Of a stretch of DNA of 64,000 bases, positions 37,630 through 47,507 are shown piece by piece. The translations under genes were made by a program, and so were the position numbers. Under the pieces are notes generated by a model that was not told where the DNA came from, searched no databases, and saw only the letters and a program-made list of their open reading frames with translations. Numbering within the stretch: position 1 is the stretch's first letter; every line of letters begins with the position of its first letter. Source of the stretch: CAZWEZ01 sp964632795 (GTDB lineage: Bacteria > Pseudomonadota > Alphaproteobacteria > Rhodospirillales > 2-02-FULL-58-16). The stretch lies in contig CAZWEZ010000005.1 of NCBI GenBank assembly GCA_964632795.1, positions 1-64,000 on the forward strand, written 5' to 3'.

Positions 37630-40600
37630 TTATTTTTTATTAGGCGGCTTGCTGGAACGAGTCTTCTTGCGGGTAGGCCGTTTCGTTTTACTGGTTAAAT
37701 GGCCATCCACCATCGTCAGTCCAAGGCGGGAAGCCTCTTTTTCTCTGAACCGCGAAATCAGACCAAAGTCGGCCATCGTTAACTCTGTCACTGGAGCTTT
37801 TAAAGCGTTTGGTAGATCAGGGATTTCGTTCCAGCCATGCTGATAATTATTAAAAGAGTCAAGGGAAGTTAAGGTGTGACAGATGGCATCTCTCACAAAA
37901 CTAGTCAAGTTCTCTATCCTTGAAGCCAAAATTGGGATATCGCCATCATTGAAAGCGGTGATGACTTTAACGATCCATCCACCGACTGGATGTTCGAGGG
38001 AAATGATGGCGACATGTTCTAACAAACCGACTCTGGAATATTTGAATGCAAATGTCGTAGAACGAGGTAATTTCTCAGCAATATATATCGGTTTATTGTT
38101 CTTAGTTCGTATTATTGAAGATGTGTGATCTTGCTTTTGCCAGTAAATTGCCAGATAAATCTCGTCGATCCATTCGATTTTTTGAATCTGTCGATCAGAA
38201 AATAGTTTTTTCGTGAATTTTTCACACATTCTGAGACGGTCATCTGGATTTATCGCCGCCTCGATAGCTTTGAACAATCTATCATCGGTCTTGCCAAGAT
38301 TTTTTGGAGATTCGAAAAATATTAAGTCATGAAGCCCTTCTTGCCTTGAGTCTAATATCTCCACAACCACCGAAATTTCACAAGCCTGTTGCAGAGAAAT
38401 CAGTTTTCTTTTACCGCGCCTTACAATCGGTACAGTCTTCGGTTGGGCAACCCAAAAGTCTTCGATATCAAAAATCTCCGAAAGACGCTGTTTATAAGCC
38501 CAACCATCCTGGCCCTTAGCTATTGCCGTCACAGATAAATGGTTTGAAAGTATATCCACCCACCGATCAGTCACAACACTGGGATCGAATTGCACTCGTG
38601 GTGTATAGTGCATGTAGTCAATCGAACGACGCGACAATGGTGGTCTAAACGTGTCATCACGGATGTCAATTCTATGAATCTTATTGCCTTTGTAACCTAC
38701 AAAACCTCCCAAATGCATGACAACTCCATGGAAATACAGCATAGCTTTCGGTATTTCTGGGCTTTCTACCTGCGGAAAATCTATTTTATAATAGTAAATA
38801 TAGTTGTTAATTTTGCTCCAATCTTCATTACCAGACGCATCTACGTGACAAAGAACATATAAATCACCCTCTATACCGCACCATTCTTGATTTTTTTTAA
38901 CTACGGGAAAGGACTTAAGAACAAACCGACAGTCTTTCGTGCGAATATCTTCGACATCGAAGGTAAACTCTTCGCCTCTTTCCGCTGTGATCTCACAGAC
39001 CTGCCCAAAATCGTCGACTTCGATCGTGAATTCGACACGCCGGCACAATTCGCGGACATAGGCCGTCAATTGTCCGGAATTGAGGGCGCTGTCGGGTCTT
39101 AGCAGAACCTCGATCCGGGTTCCTGGCTCCGTGCGGTCGCCATCTTCGACCACTAAATAACCACGGGGACCGTTGAGAGTAAGTTTAACCGGGTTATCAC
39201 CCGATTCGGAGGACGGTTTGAAGGTCTCAACGGTAACATGGTTCGATACGCCGAATACGGACAGAAAACCGACCCCAAATCGACTAGTCGGGGTAAAGGC
39301 GTAACGTTGGCGGAAGTCTTCCGTCGTGTAATATGATAGGCCGATCTGAAGCAGATGGTGCGATATCACCTGCTCGTCCATGCCGATCCCACAGTCATCA
39401 ATCACAAGGACTCGCTGTTCCTCACCATTTCCATTTCCGTCGGTTTCACCGGAACCGCCCGTAATCGAAAGGCGAAGGCGATATCTTTCTCTGACTTCAG
39501 CGGGAACCAGTGTCGGAGACCGTGGCGTTGGTTTACCGGCTTCCTTCAAGTCCTCGTACATCCGGCATCGCATGGCATCCAAGGCGTTCTGAATGAGTTC
39601 GCGCACAAAATCCTTCTCATCTTCGTAGGCATCGAAGATAAGCCGGTTCATCACTTCGGTTTCATCCAGTTGAAATCGCCAATCTTTGATTTGGTATGTT
39701 GCGTCAGGCGCTGAAACGATCTTGATGGTTGGATCGCTACCAGCCATCCGCGCTACCGGAGGTTCCCACACTTTTCGCTCGCTTGGATCGGCAAGCAAAT
39801 TCGGGATGGCTTCCACTTCGTTCACGATCCATTGACACCAATCCCGAAGAACCCGGTGTTCCTCCGGATTGCCACATTCCGCATTAACTTCGATTTTCTC
39901 CGGCGTCACGGCTCGATGGCTTATGCTCCGATATTTGGTCCAATGTGCATAACTGTCGTCCGGCAAGGGACAGGCGGCATTCAATAGAAGCGGGCAGGCC
40001 CGGTCGGTCCCCATGTCGAGCAGGTCGCCCAACCGAAGCAAAATCGCCATAAGCCTGGTATTGACGTTCTCGCCACGTATCTGGGTAAGGATGGGAAACC
40101 GAGTCCGGTCATCGAGTCCATCCGGTGGGAGCCCATGCGCGATGCATACGTTCGCGATGGTCCTTTCCAATTGCGGATCATCGTAGGCGAAACGACCAAG
40201 GGCGGATTGATGTTGGGAAATGACGTCTCCGGCACGCTCATGATGACGCCGACGAACGAAGTCCGCGATCATGAAACGGACTTCCCTATCGGCGATGAAA
40301 TTTCTTATGACTTGATTGTCAGGCTCATCACTGTCTCGCATTTCCTTGATTTCGCGCCAGCGCTGTGTACCGCCACCGTCCTGTCCGGTCCATTTTTTCC
40401 AGCCGTCAGATTCCAGGATTTTCTGTTTTTCCTCGTCGGAAGCAACCATACCGCTGTCGTGAAGGTAGGCAGCGACAATAAGAATATAGACTTCGACGGA
40501 AGAGAGATTGACGGTAGGAGTTAGCGAATCGGGAGGGAAAAGCAGATGTGATAGCTGCGTAATTATTGCTTCGCTATGGCCTATTGTGTGTCGGGTGTAA

Positions 40601-40734
40601 TGCGGAAAGGTCTCGGGAATATATTCAAGCCATCCTTTAATCACTTCCCGTTGTTCGTCAATCTTTCCGTAGTAGGCTTTATCTTTCTCTACGAGAAAGC
40701 GAAATAAGGCCGTGTCAGTGATCTCGCTAACCAT
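37630..40734 (-). CDS. HD-domain/GHKL (HSP90-like) ATPase fusion protein, candidate defence gene
   Basis: 1034 residues, not matched to a named protein. Residues about 1-310 form an HD-type phosphohydrolase-like domain (HTIGHSE 49-55, LHD 91-93). Residues about 370-600 form a GHKL ATPase of the HSP90/MutL type: N-box FVRELIQNALDAM (E379, N383), G1 IDDCGIGMD (445-453), G2 RFGVGFLSVFG (485-495). The rest (600-1034) has no family I recognise and ends in a basic tail (KTKRPTRKKTRSS). The gene is clearly AT-richer than all neighbours and stands alone between nifJ and an amidase, signs of transfer. HD plus HSP90-like ATPase fusions have been predicted as conflict or defence effectors. Confidence 0.8.
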   Translation of the reverse strand: MVSEITDTALFRFLVEKDKAYYGKIDEQREVIKGWLEYIPETFPHYTRHTIGHSEAIITQLSHLLFPPDSLTPTVNLSSVEVYILIVAAYLHDSGMVASDEEKQKILESDGWKKWTGQDGGGTQRWREIKEMRDSDEPDNQVIRNFIADREVRFMIADFVRRRHHERAGDVISQHQSALGRFAYDDPQLERTIANVCIAHGLPPDGLDDRTRFPILTQIRGENVNTRLMAILLRLGDLLDMGTDRACPLLLNAACPLPDDSYAHWTKYRSISHRAVTPEKIEVNAECGNPEEHRVLRDWCQWIVNEVEAIPNLLADPSERKVWEPPVARMAGSDPTIKIVSAPDATYQIKDWRFQLDETEVMNRLIFDAYEDEKDFVRELIQNALDAMRCRMYEDLKEAGKPTPRSPTLVPAEVRERYRLRLSITGGSGETDGNGNGEEQRVLVIDDCGIGMDEQVISHHLLQIGLSYYTTEDFRQRYAFTPTSRFGVGFLSVFGVSNHVTVETFKPSSESGDNPVKLTLNGPRGYLVVEDGDRTEPGTRIEVLLRPDSALNSGQLTAYVRELCRRVEFTIEVDDFGQVCEITAERGEEFTFDVEDIRTKDCRFVLKSFPVVKKNQEWCGIEGDLYVLCHVDASGNEDWSKINNYIYYYKIDFPQVESPEIPKAMLYFHGVVMHLGGFVGYKGNKIHRIDIRDDTFRPPLSRRSIDYMHYTPRVQFDPSVVTDRWVDILSNHLSVTAIAKGQDGWAYKQRLSEIFDIEDFWVAQPKTVPIVRRGKRKLISLQQACEISVVVEILDSRQEGLHDLIFFESPKNLGKTDDRLFKAIEAAINPDDRLRMCEKFTKKLFSDRQIQKIEWIDEIYLAIYWQKQDHTSSIIRTKNNKPIYIAEKLPRSTTFAFKYSRVGLLEHVAIISLEHPVGGWIVKVITAFNDGDIPILASRIENLTSFVRDAICHTLTSLDSFNNYQHGWNEIPDLPNALKAPVTELTMADFGLISRFREKEASRLGLTMVDGHLTSKTKRPTRKKTRSSKPPNKK

Positions 40735-40922
40735 GGTTGGAACTCACGGAGCAATGATCGGGTTTAACATCCGCTGAGTAAGGTAGCCGATTGGTTGATA
40801 GTGTGACAAGCCCAACAGGCAGCGGAGCTAATTGAGCCGTTTGCCCGGGCCGCCGACCGTGTTGCCAGGCCCCGTCGATCCGGCCTACGCTGGATGCGGA
40901 CTCAGCCGCGGGAGCCGACGAC

Positions 40923-42332
40923 ATGTCCGATCTCGAACTCGCCTACACGCCGGCCGCCGAGGTGGCCCGCATGATCCGCGATCGTGAGGTGTCGCCGGTC
41001 GAGGTGGTGAACAACGCGCTTGAGCGCATAGACGAGGTAAACCCCGTCCTCAACTGCTTCTGCTTCACCTACCCCGAAGAGGCGCTGGAGAAGGCGCGGG
41101 TGGCGGAACGCGCGGTTAGCGCCGGGGGCGACCTCGGAGCGCTGCACGGGGTGCCGGTGGCGATCAAGGACTTCACGCCGACCAAGGGCAAGACCACGAC
41201 CCTGGGCTCGCGTCTGTACCGGGACTGGGTGCCGGACTGGGACCCGGTCATCGTGCGGCGCCTGGAGGCGGCGGGGGCGATCATGCTCGGCAAGACGACG
41301 ACCCCCGAATTCGCCCACTCCAGCTTCACCGAGAGCCCGCTGTGGGGGGTGACCCGCAACCCCTGGAACCGCGAGCGCACGCCGGGCGGCTCCTCGGGCG
41401 GCTCGGCGGGCGCCGTCGCCACCGGCTGCGTGGCGCTGGCCGAGGGCACCGACATGGGCGGCTCGGTGCGCATCCCGGCGGCGCTGAGCGGGATCGTCGG
41501 GCTCAAGCCCTCTCTCGGCCGCATCCCCATGGACATCGTCAAGACGGTTTATGATTCCATATCCCACTTCGGACCGCTGGCGCGCACCGTCGAAGACGCG
41601 GCACTGTTCCTCGACGTGGTCCAGGGGCCGGACAACCGCGACATCCAGTCCCTGCCCCGCTGCGACATCCCCCGTCCGCTGTCGGGCGACGTCGCGAACC
41701 TGAGGTTGGCGCTGTCCATCGACCTCGGCTTCTACGCCGTCGATCCGGAAGTCGAGGCCAACACCAGGGCCGCGGCCGGGGCCCTGGTCGGGGCCGGGGC
41801 GACGCTCGAGGAGATCGACCTCGGCTGGCGGCGCCAGATCAACGACGCCTGGTACGCCTACTGGGGGGTGTTCCTGGCCGCCTGCTTCGGCGACCACTTC
41901 GAGGCCCAGCGCGCCGAGATGGACGACGAGGTGGTCAGGTTGATCGAGGCCGGCCTGGCCATGGACGCCGTCGCCTTCAAGAAGCTGGAGTTCGTGCGCA
42001 CCGAACACTGGCTCAAGCTGGCCGCGGTGCTCGACGACTTCGATGCCCTGCTGTGCCCGACCATGGCCCTACCGGCCCCGGAGATCGGCGGCGCCGACAG
42101 CCTCTACGAAGGGGAGGACGAGGAGGGCCGCTACCACGGGCTGGACATGACCTGCGGGTTCAACTTCACCGCCCAGTGCCCGGCCTTCTCGGTGCCTTCG
42201 GGGTTCACCGCCGCCGGCCTGCCGACGGGGTTGCAGATCGTCGGCCGGCGGTTCGACGACCCGGGGGTGCTCAACATCGGCGCGGCGCTGCAGAAAGCCC
42301 GCCCGTGGACCGCCAGGCGGCCCGAAATCTAG
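40923..42332 (+). CDS. Amidase (amidase signature family), polyamine-locus associated
   Basis: 469-residue Ser-Ser-Lys hydrolase: catalytic Lys in GVPVAIKDFTP (about 81), signature TPGGSSGGSAGAVATG (about 156-171) with GGSVRIPAALSG after it. GC-rich like its neighbours. It precedes a spermidine/putrescine-type ABC transporter by 115 bp and shares its direction, so it may release an amine or acid from an amide taken up by that system. It is divergent from the AT-rich HD/GHKL gene. Substrate not readable. Confidence 0.9.
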   Translation: MSDLELAYTPAAEVARMIRDREVSPVEVVNNALERIDEVNPVLNCFCFTYPEEALEKARVAERAVSAGGDLGALHGVPVAIKDFTPTKGKTTTLGSRLYRDWVPDWDPVIVRRLEAAGAIMLGKTTTPEFAHSSFTESPLWGVTRNPWNRERTPGGSSGGSAGAVATGCVALAEGTDMGGSVRIPAALSGIVGLKPSLGRIPMDIVKTVYDSISHFGPLARTVEDAALFLDVVQGPDNRDIQSLPRCDIPRPLSGDVANLRLALSIDLGFYAVDPEVEANTRAAAGALVGAGATLEEIDLGWRRQINDAWYAYWGVFLAACFGDHFEAQRAEMDDEVVRLIEAGLAMDAVAFKKLEFVRTEHWLKLAAVLDDFDALLCPTMALPAPEIGGADSLYEGEDEEGRYHGLDMTCGFNFTAQCPAFSVPSGFTAAGLPTGLQIVGRRFDDPGVLNIGAALQKARPWTARRPEI

Positions 42333-42447
42333 TAGCCGGCGTCGAGATAAATCCTCCTTGAACGGGACTCGCCGATTCGCCACTATCGATTCGGCGCACG
42401 CCAACGGTTATCGACAACATGTGCGTCACGCCAGGGTGGTGGGGAAC

Positions 42448-43551
42448 GTGAGCGGAGATAATCGGGCGATCGATATCGTTGGGATTACCAAGGTCTTCGG
42501 TGAAGGGACCGCCCACGCCGTCACCGCGCTCGACGACGTAAGCCTGCAAATCCGCGACAACGAGTTCTTCACCCTGCTCGGCCCCTCGGGGTGCGGCAAG
42601 ACCACGCTGTTGCGCCTGATCGCCGGTTTCGAGCAACCGAGCCGGGGCAAGGTGATGCTGTTCGGCGAACACCTGGAGGGCCTGCCGCCCAACAAGCGTC
42701 CGGTCAACACGGTGTTCCAGCACTACTCGCTGTTCCCCCACATGACGGTGGCCCAGAACGTCGCCTTCGGGCTCAAGATGCTAAGGCTGGACAAGACCGA
42801 GATCGAGCGCGTCGTCGCCGACATGCTGGACCTCGTCCGGATGAGCCACCTCGGCGGACGTAAGCCGGACCAGCTCTCCGGCGGTCAGCAGCAGCGGGTC
42901 GCCCTGGCCCGGGCGCTGGCCACCCAGCCCAAGGTGCTGTTGCTGGACGAGCCGCTGTCGGCGCTCGACCGCAAGCTGCGCCAGGACATGCGCATCGAGC
43001 TCAAGAACCTCCAGCGCGAGACCGGGATCACCTTCATCTTCGTCACCCACGACCAGGAAGAGGCGCTGACCATGTCCGACCGCATCGCGGTGATCTCCGA
43101 GGGTGCGGTTCAGCAGGTCGGCGATCCCCACGAGGTCTACGAGCGCCCGGCCAAGCATTTCGTCGCCGGCTTCATCGGCGAGATCAACTTCCTCGAGGCG
43201 ACGGTGGCCGCGATCGAGGGCGGGGAGGCCCTGTGCCGGCTCGACTTCGGGGCCGAAATCCGGGTCGCCCGGGTCGGCGAGGTGGCGGAAGGCGACCGGG
43301 CCAGCCTGGCGCTGAGGCCCGAGAAGATCATCCTCGAAAGACCCGGCGCCGACGGCTCGGGAACGGTGCCGGGACGAATCGAGACCTGCGTCTACCTGGG
43401 TACCGACACCACTTACCACGTGGCCGTCGACAACGACTCCCGGCTCATGGTCCGCGGCCAGAACGACCTCGCCGGGCGAGCCCAGTTCGCGGCCGGTGAC
43501 GAGGTGACATTGAGGATCGTCCCCGGGGCGGCACGGATGTTGGTGGACTGA
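42448..43551 (+). CDS. potA: Spermidine/putrescine-type ABC transporter ATP-binding protein
   Basis: 367 residues: Walker A GPSGCGKTT, signature LSGGQQQRVALARAL, Walker B VLLLDEPLSALD, H-loop THD, and a C-terminal TOBE domain (about 285-365), the PotA layout. GTG 42448 is the most plausible start (typical length); the frame extends to a TTG at 42358 with no family support, and GTG 42421 is another option. It overlaps the first permease by one base. Confidence 0.92.
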   Translation: MSGDNRAIDIVGITKVFGEGTAHAVTALDDVSLQIRDNEFFTLLGPSGCGKTTLLRLIAGFEQPSRGKVMLFGEHLEGLPPNKRPVNTVFQHYSLFPHMTVAQNVAFGLKMLRLDKTEIERVVADMLDLVRMSHLGGRKPDQLSGGQQQRVALARALATQPKVLLLDEPLSALDRKLRQDMRIELKNLQRETGITFIFVTHDQEEALTMSDRIAVISEGAVQQVGDPHEVYERPAKHFVAGFIGEINFLEATVAAIEGGEALCRLDFGAEIRVARVGEVAEGDRASLALRPEKIILERPGADGSGTVPGRIETCVYLGTDTTYHVAVDNDSRLMVRGQNDLAGRAQFAAGDEVTLRIVPGAARMLVD

Positions 43552-44450
43552 TGGACCGAACCGGATCCTCGACCGTTCTTCGCAAGGGACTGCTGCTGAG
43601 CCCGGCGGTGCTGACCATCGGCGGTTTCCTGATCGCGCCGCTGTTCATCATCCTGGTCTATTCGTTCCTGACCCCGGGGACCTACGGCGGTGTGATATGG
43701 GAAGGCACCTTCGACGCCTACATCCAGTTCCTGTTCGAGCGCGACCTCTTCGACGAGTCGCTGGTCTTCTCGACCGCCTACCTGGAGATTTACAGCCGCT
43801 CGTTCGTCCAGGCCCTGGTGGCGACGGTGGTCTGTTTCCTGATCGGCTTCCCGACCGCCTATTTCATCGCCACCCGGCCCGCGGCCCAGAGGAACATGTG
43901 GATTCTGCTGATCACCGTGCCCTACTGGGTCAACCTGCTGATCCGGACCATCGCCATGCTGTTCCTGATCCGCGACAAGGGGCCGCTCAACCACGCCCTG
44001 ATCTCCATGGGCCTCATCGAGACGCCGATCCATATCGCCTACACCAACTTCGGGGTTGGCATCGGGCTGGTCTACAGTTACCTGCCGTTCATGGTGCTGC
44101 CGTTGTACGCCACCATCGAACGCTTCGATTTCCGCCTCGTCGAGGCGGCCTACGATCTCTACGCCGACCGCTGGACGGTGCTGGGCCGGATCATCCTCCC
44201 GGTGTGCCTGCCCGGCGTCGTCGCCGGATCGCTGTTGGTGTTCATCCCCAGCCTCGGCGCCTTCATCGCGCCCGACCTCCTGGGGGGCGGGCGGAACCTG
44301 ATGATCGGCAACCTGATAGCACTCCAGTTCCAGGGCTCGCGCAACTGGCCGTTCGGCTCGGCGGCGGCGATGATCCTGATGAGCGTCGTCATGGTGGCGC
44401 TGATCGTCTACACCCGCCAGCAGTTGAAGTCCAAGGTCCGGGCCCACTGA
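43551..44450 (+). CDS. potB: Polyamine-type ABC transporter permease (PotB)
   Basis: 299-residue inner-membrane protein with six predicted helices and the binding-protein-dependent permease EAA-like loop in the C-terminal third (VEAAYDLYADRWTVLGRIILP). N-terminal helix at about 17-40. Pairs with the next gene to form the channel. ATG overlaps the potA stop (TGATG). Confidence 0.92.
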   Translation: MDRTGSSTVLRKGLLLSPAVLTIGGFLIAPLFIILVYSFLTPGTYGGVIWEGTFDAYIQFLFERDLFDESLVFSTAYLEIYSRSFVQALVATVVCFLIGFPTAYFIATRPAAQRNMWILLITVPYWVNLLIRTIAMLFLIRDKGPLNHALISMGLIETPIHIAYTNFGVGIGLVYSYLPFMVLPLYATIERFDFRLVEAAYDLYADRWTVLGRIILPVCLPGVVAGSLLVFIPSLGAFIAPDLLGGGRNLMIGNLIALQFQGSRNWPFGSAAAMILMSVVMVALIVYTRQQLKSKVRAH

Positions 44451-44458
44451 GGGAAACC

Positions 44459-45265
44459 ATGAGCAAGACGGCGTCGGAGAAACACGACCTGAGGCGCTAT
44501 CCCGGTTTCCGGGGGATCACCTGGGCGTGCATGGTCTTCCTCTACGGGCCGATCATCGTCATCGCCGTTTACTCGTTCAACGAGATCCGCTCGATCACGG
44601 TGTGGGGCGGGTTCAGCCTGGACTGGTACATCAAGGCGTTCAACAACGCCCTCATCCAGCGCGCCACCATGAACTCGCTGATCATCGCCGTCTCGGCGGC
44701 GACCATCGCCACCTTGTTCGCGACCTCCGCCGCGCTGGCCCTGCGGGGCCGCAGGTTCCGGGGCAAGGAGGCCGCCTTCGGGGTCATCAACCTGCCGCTG
44801 ATCGTGCCCGAGATCGTCTCGGCGATCGCCTCGCTGGTGTTCTTCGTGCTGGTCGGGATTCCACTCGGGCTGGGCAGCATCATGCTCGCCCACACGGTGT
44901 TCTGCATCCCCTTCGCCTTCCTGCCGATCAACGCCCGCCTGGAAGGCATCGAGGCCCACTACGAGGAAGCCGCGCGCGACCTCTACGCCGACGGCTGGCA
45001 GGCCTTCCGTCACGTCATATTGCCGATGATGATGCCCGGCATCCTGGCCGGGTTCATGCTCGCCTTCATCATCTCGCTGGACGACTTCATCATCACCAAC
45101 TTCGTCGCCGGCCCCGGGTCGACGACGTTGCCGCTAGCCATCTACGGGTTGGTCCGCACCGGCCTCACTCCGGAGATCAACGCCATCTCGACGATGCTGT
45201 TGGGGATTTCGATCTTCTTCGTTACACTGTCCTTCCTGATCGGGCGTAGACAATCCAGGGGTTGA
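44459..45265 (+). CDS. potC: Polyamine-type ABC transporter permease (PotC)
   Basis: 268 residues, six membrane helices, EAA loop EEAARDLYADGWQAFRHVILP. The start ATG 44459 lies 8 bp after the potB stop with GAGGGAAACC upstream. Together with PotA, PotB and the binding protein this completes an importer of the PotABCD kind. Confidence 0.92.
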   Translation: MSKTASEKHDLRRYPGFRGITWACMVFLYGPIIVIAVYSFNEIRSITVWGGFSLDWYIKAFNNALIQRATMNSLIIAVSAATIATLFATSAALALRGRRFRGKEAAFGVINLPLIVPEIVSAIASLVFFVLVGIPLGLGSIMLAHTVFCIPFAFLPINARLEGIEAHYEEAARDLYADGWQAFRHVILPMMMPGILAGFMLAFIISLDDFIITNFVAGPGSTTLPLAIYGLVRTGLTPEINAISTMLLGISIFFVTLSFLIGRRQSRG

Positions 45266-45310
45266 TAATAGCAACCGATTTCAACAACTGGGAAAGACTA
45301 AGGAGGAGAC

Positions 45311-46348
45311 ATGAAATCCAGGATAACGGCCGTTTTAACGGCATTGATCTGGGGGGTGCTGGTGCTGTCGGCTCCCGCCCAGGCGGCGGGCAAGCTGAAC
45401 ATCTATAACTGGTTCGACTATCTGCCCCAGGAACTGATCGACAAGTTCACCGCCGAGTACGACGTCGAAGTCACCATGGACACCTACGACTCCAACGAAT
45501 CCCTGCTGGCCCGCTTGAAGGCCGGCGTCACCGGTTACGACATCGGCGTGCCGGGCGACTACATGGTGGCGATTCTGATCAAGGAAGGGATGCTCGAGAA
45601 GATCCACGCCAACAAGTTGGAGAACTTCAAGAACATGGTTCCCAAGTGGATCGATGTCTATTTCGATCCCGGCCGCGAGTATTCTGTGCCCTACCAGTGG
45701 GGAACGACCAGCTTCATGGTCGATACCGAGACCTACTCGGGCGACATCGACACCCTGGCCATCCTGTTCGATCCGCCGGCCAAGTTGCAGGGTAAGATCA
45801 ACATGCTCAAGGACGTCAACGACGTCCTCAACGCGGGCCTGCGCTATCTCGGCTTCCCGCGCTGCAACGACAACCCCGAGCAGTTGAAGAAGCTCAACGA
45901 CCTGATGGTCAACGCCAAGAAGCACTGGATCAGCTTCAACTCCGACGGCGCCAAGGAAGTGCTGGTGTCGGGTGACGCCGCGGCCGGCATGATCTGGAAC
46001 GGCTTCGGGATGCGGGCGCGGATGGAGAAGGGCTCGCTCAAGTACGCCTACGCCAAGGAAGGGATCACCGCCTGGATGGACAACCTGGTGGTGTTCAAGG
46101 GGGCGCCGAACGTCGAAAACGCCAAGAAGTTCCTCAACTTCATGATGATCCCCGAGAACGCCGCGGCGCTGACCAACTTCGCGCGCTACACCGCCGGCGT
46201 GGAGGGAACCGGGCCATTTCTTGATTCAGAGCTCAAATCGGCTCCCGAAGTGAACCCGCCAGAGGGCGTGAACATGGAGTTCGTGCCGCCGTGCCCGGAC
46301 AAGGTGATCCGGAAGTACGACCGGATCTGGACCAACCTTCTGAAGTAA
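45311..46348 (+). CDS. potD: Polyamine-type periplasmic binding protein (PotD/PotF)
   Basis: 345 residues with a Sec signal peptide (1-25, cleavage near AQA-AG) and the PotD/F hallmark KLNIYNWFDYLPQELIDKF. The body has the expected YDIGVPGDYMVAIL and WGTTSFMVDT motifs. AAGGAGGAGAC gives a strong ribosome-binding site, suiting a protein made in excess. Followed by a hairpin and an acetylpolyamine amidohydrolase gene, which supports a polyamine-like substrate. Confidence 0.92.
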   Translation: MKSRITAVLTALIWGVLVLSAPAQAAGKLNIYNWFDYLPQELIDKFTAEYDVEVTMDTYDSNESLLARLKAGVTGYDIGVPGDYMVAILIKEGMLEKIHANKLENFKNMVPKWIDVYFDPGREYSVPYQWGTTSFMVDTETYSGDIDTLAILFDPPAKLQGKINMLKDVNDVLNAGLRYLGFPRCNDNPEQLKKLNDLMVNAKKHWISFNSDGAKEVLVSGDAAAGMIWNGFGMRARMEKGSLKYAYAKEGITAWMDNLVVFKGAPNVENAKKFLNFMMIPENAAALTNFARYTAGVEGTGPFLDSELKSAPEVNPPEGVNMEFVPPCPDKVIRKYDRIWTNLLK

Positions 46349-46361
46349 TCGTCGAAGGCGT

Positions 46362-46385
46362 GGGGGCGGCGGCTTAGCCGCCCCC
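46362..46385 (+). terminator. Hairpin between potD and the deacetylase gene
   Basis: GGGGGCGGC (46362-46370) pairs perfectly with GCCGCCCCC (46377-46385) around a 6-base loop. No T-run follows, so it may act as a 3' stability element or attenuator that lowers expression of the downstream deacetylase relative to the binding protein. Confidence 0.45.
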
Positions 46386-46424
46386 TACTCCGGCGAGAGA
46401 ACGCGGTCTGAACCGCGAAGGAAG

Positions 46425-47462
46425 ATGTGCGCCGTGTTGACCATCTATACCGACGACCATCGCCACCAGGACGGGACCTTCGAGTTGATCGACGGCAAGC
46501 TGGTCCCGCCCTTCGAATGCCCCAAGCGGGCCGACACGATCGTTGCCCGGGTCCGCGAGGTCGGTCTCGGCGAGGTCGAGGACCCGAAGGACTTCGGACT
46601 CGAACCGATCCTCGGCGTTCACAGCGCCCAGTTCGTCGAGTTCCTGAGCACCGCCCACGCCGATTGGCGCAAAGTCCACGGCGATTGCGACGCCCTGCCG
46701 CTCAACTGGCCGTGCCGGGGTTTTCGCCAGATCGAGCCGGAATCCATCGACGGCCGGCTGTCCTTCTACTCGTTCGACGCCGGCACGCCGATCACGTCCG
46801 GCACCTGGACGGCGATCACCGGGGCGGTCAACGTGGCGTTGACCGGGCTCGAACACCTCAACGGCGGGATGCGGACGGTGTTCGCGCTGTGCCGGCCGCC
46901 GGGCCACCACGCGGCGCGCGACCTTTATGCCGGTTACTGCTTCTTCAACAACGCGGCAATCGCCGCCCAGGCGGCGCGCGACGGGGGCGCGGGCAAGGTC
47001 GCCATTTTGGATGTGGACTACCACCACGGCAACGGCACCCAGATGATCTTCTACGACCGCGCTGACGTGTTCTATGCCTCGCTGCACGGCCACCCGGCCC
47101 AGGAGTACCCGTTCTTCCTCGGCTACCAGGACGAGACCGGCGAAGGTCCGGGCGAGAGCGCCAATGTCAACTACCCCATGCGCTGGGGGACCGACTGGTC
47201 GACCTATGGCAACGCTCTCAACGACGCCATCGCCCGCATCCGCGACTACGCGCCCGATATCTTGGTGGTGTCGCTCGGCGTCGACACCTTCGAGAAGGAC
47301 CCGATCTCCTGCTTCAAGCTCAAGAGCGACGAGTTCATCGAAATGGGCCGCCGCATCGCCACTCTGAACCTTCCGACCCTGTTCGTCATGGAGGGTGGCT
47401 ACGCGGTCGAGGAAGTCGGCGTCAACGCGGTCAACGTGCTGACCGGGTTCGAGGGCGCCTAG
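46425..47462 (+). CDS. aphA: Acetylpolyamine amidohydrolase (histone deacetylase family)
   Basis: 345-residue zinc hydrolase. Class-defining motifs: RPPGHHA (catalytic His pair), GYCFFNNAA, DVDYHHGNGTQ (zinc Asp and His), ASLHGHP, and VVSLGVDTFEKDP (second zinc Asp). Bacterial members remove acetyl groups from acetylputrescine, acetylspermidine or related amines. It is in line with a Pot-type importer, so uptake followed by deacetylation of acetylated polyamines is the likely pathway. ATG 46425 follows GAAGGAAG. Confidence 0.92.
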   Translation: MCAVLTIYTDDHRHQDGTFELIDGKLVPPFECPKRADTIVARVREVGLGEVEDPKDFGLEPILGVHSAQFVEFLSTAHADWRKVHGDCDALPLNWPCRGFRQIEPESIDGRLSFYSFDAGTPITSGTWTAITGAVNVALTGLEHLNGGMRTVFALCRPPGHHAARDLYAGYCFFNNAAIAAQAARDGGAGKVAILDVDYHHGNGTQMIFYDRADVFYASLHGHPAQEYPFFLGYQDETGEGPGESANVNYPMRWGTDWSTYGNALNDAIARIRDYAPDILVVSLGVDTFEKDPISCFKLKSDEFIEMGRRIATLNLPTLFVMEGGYAVEEVGVNAVNVLTGFEGA

Positions 47463-47507
47463 TACTGACTTTCATAATTCCTCGCCCCATGTGACCGCTG
47501 TTGATGC

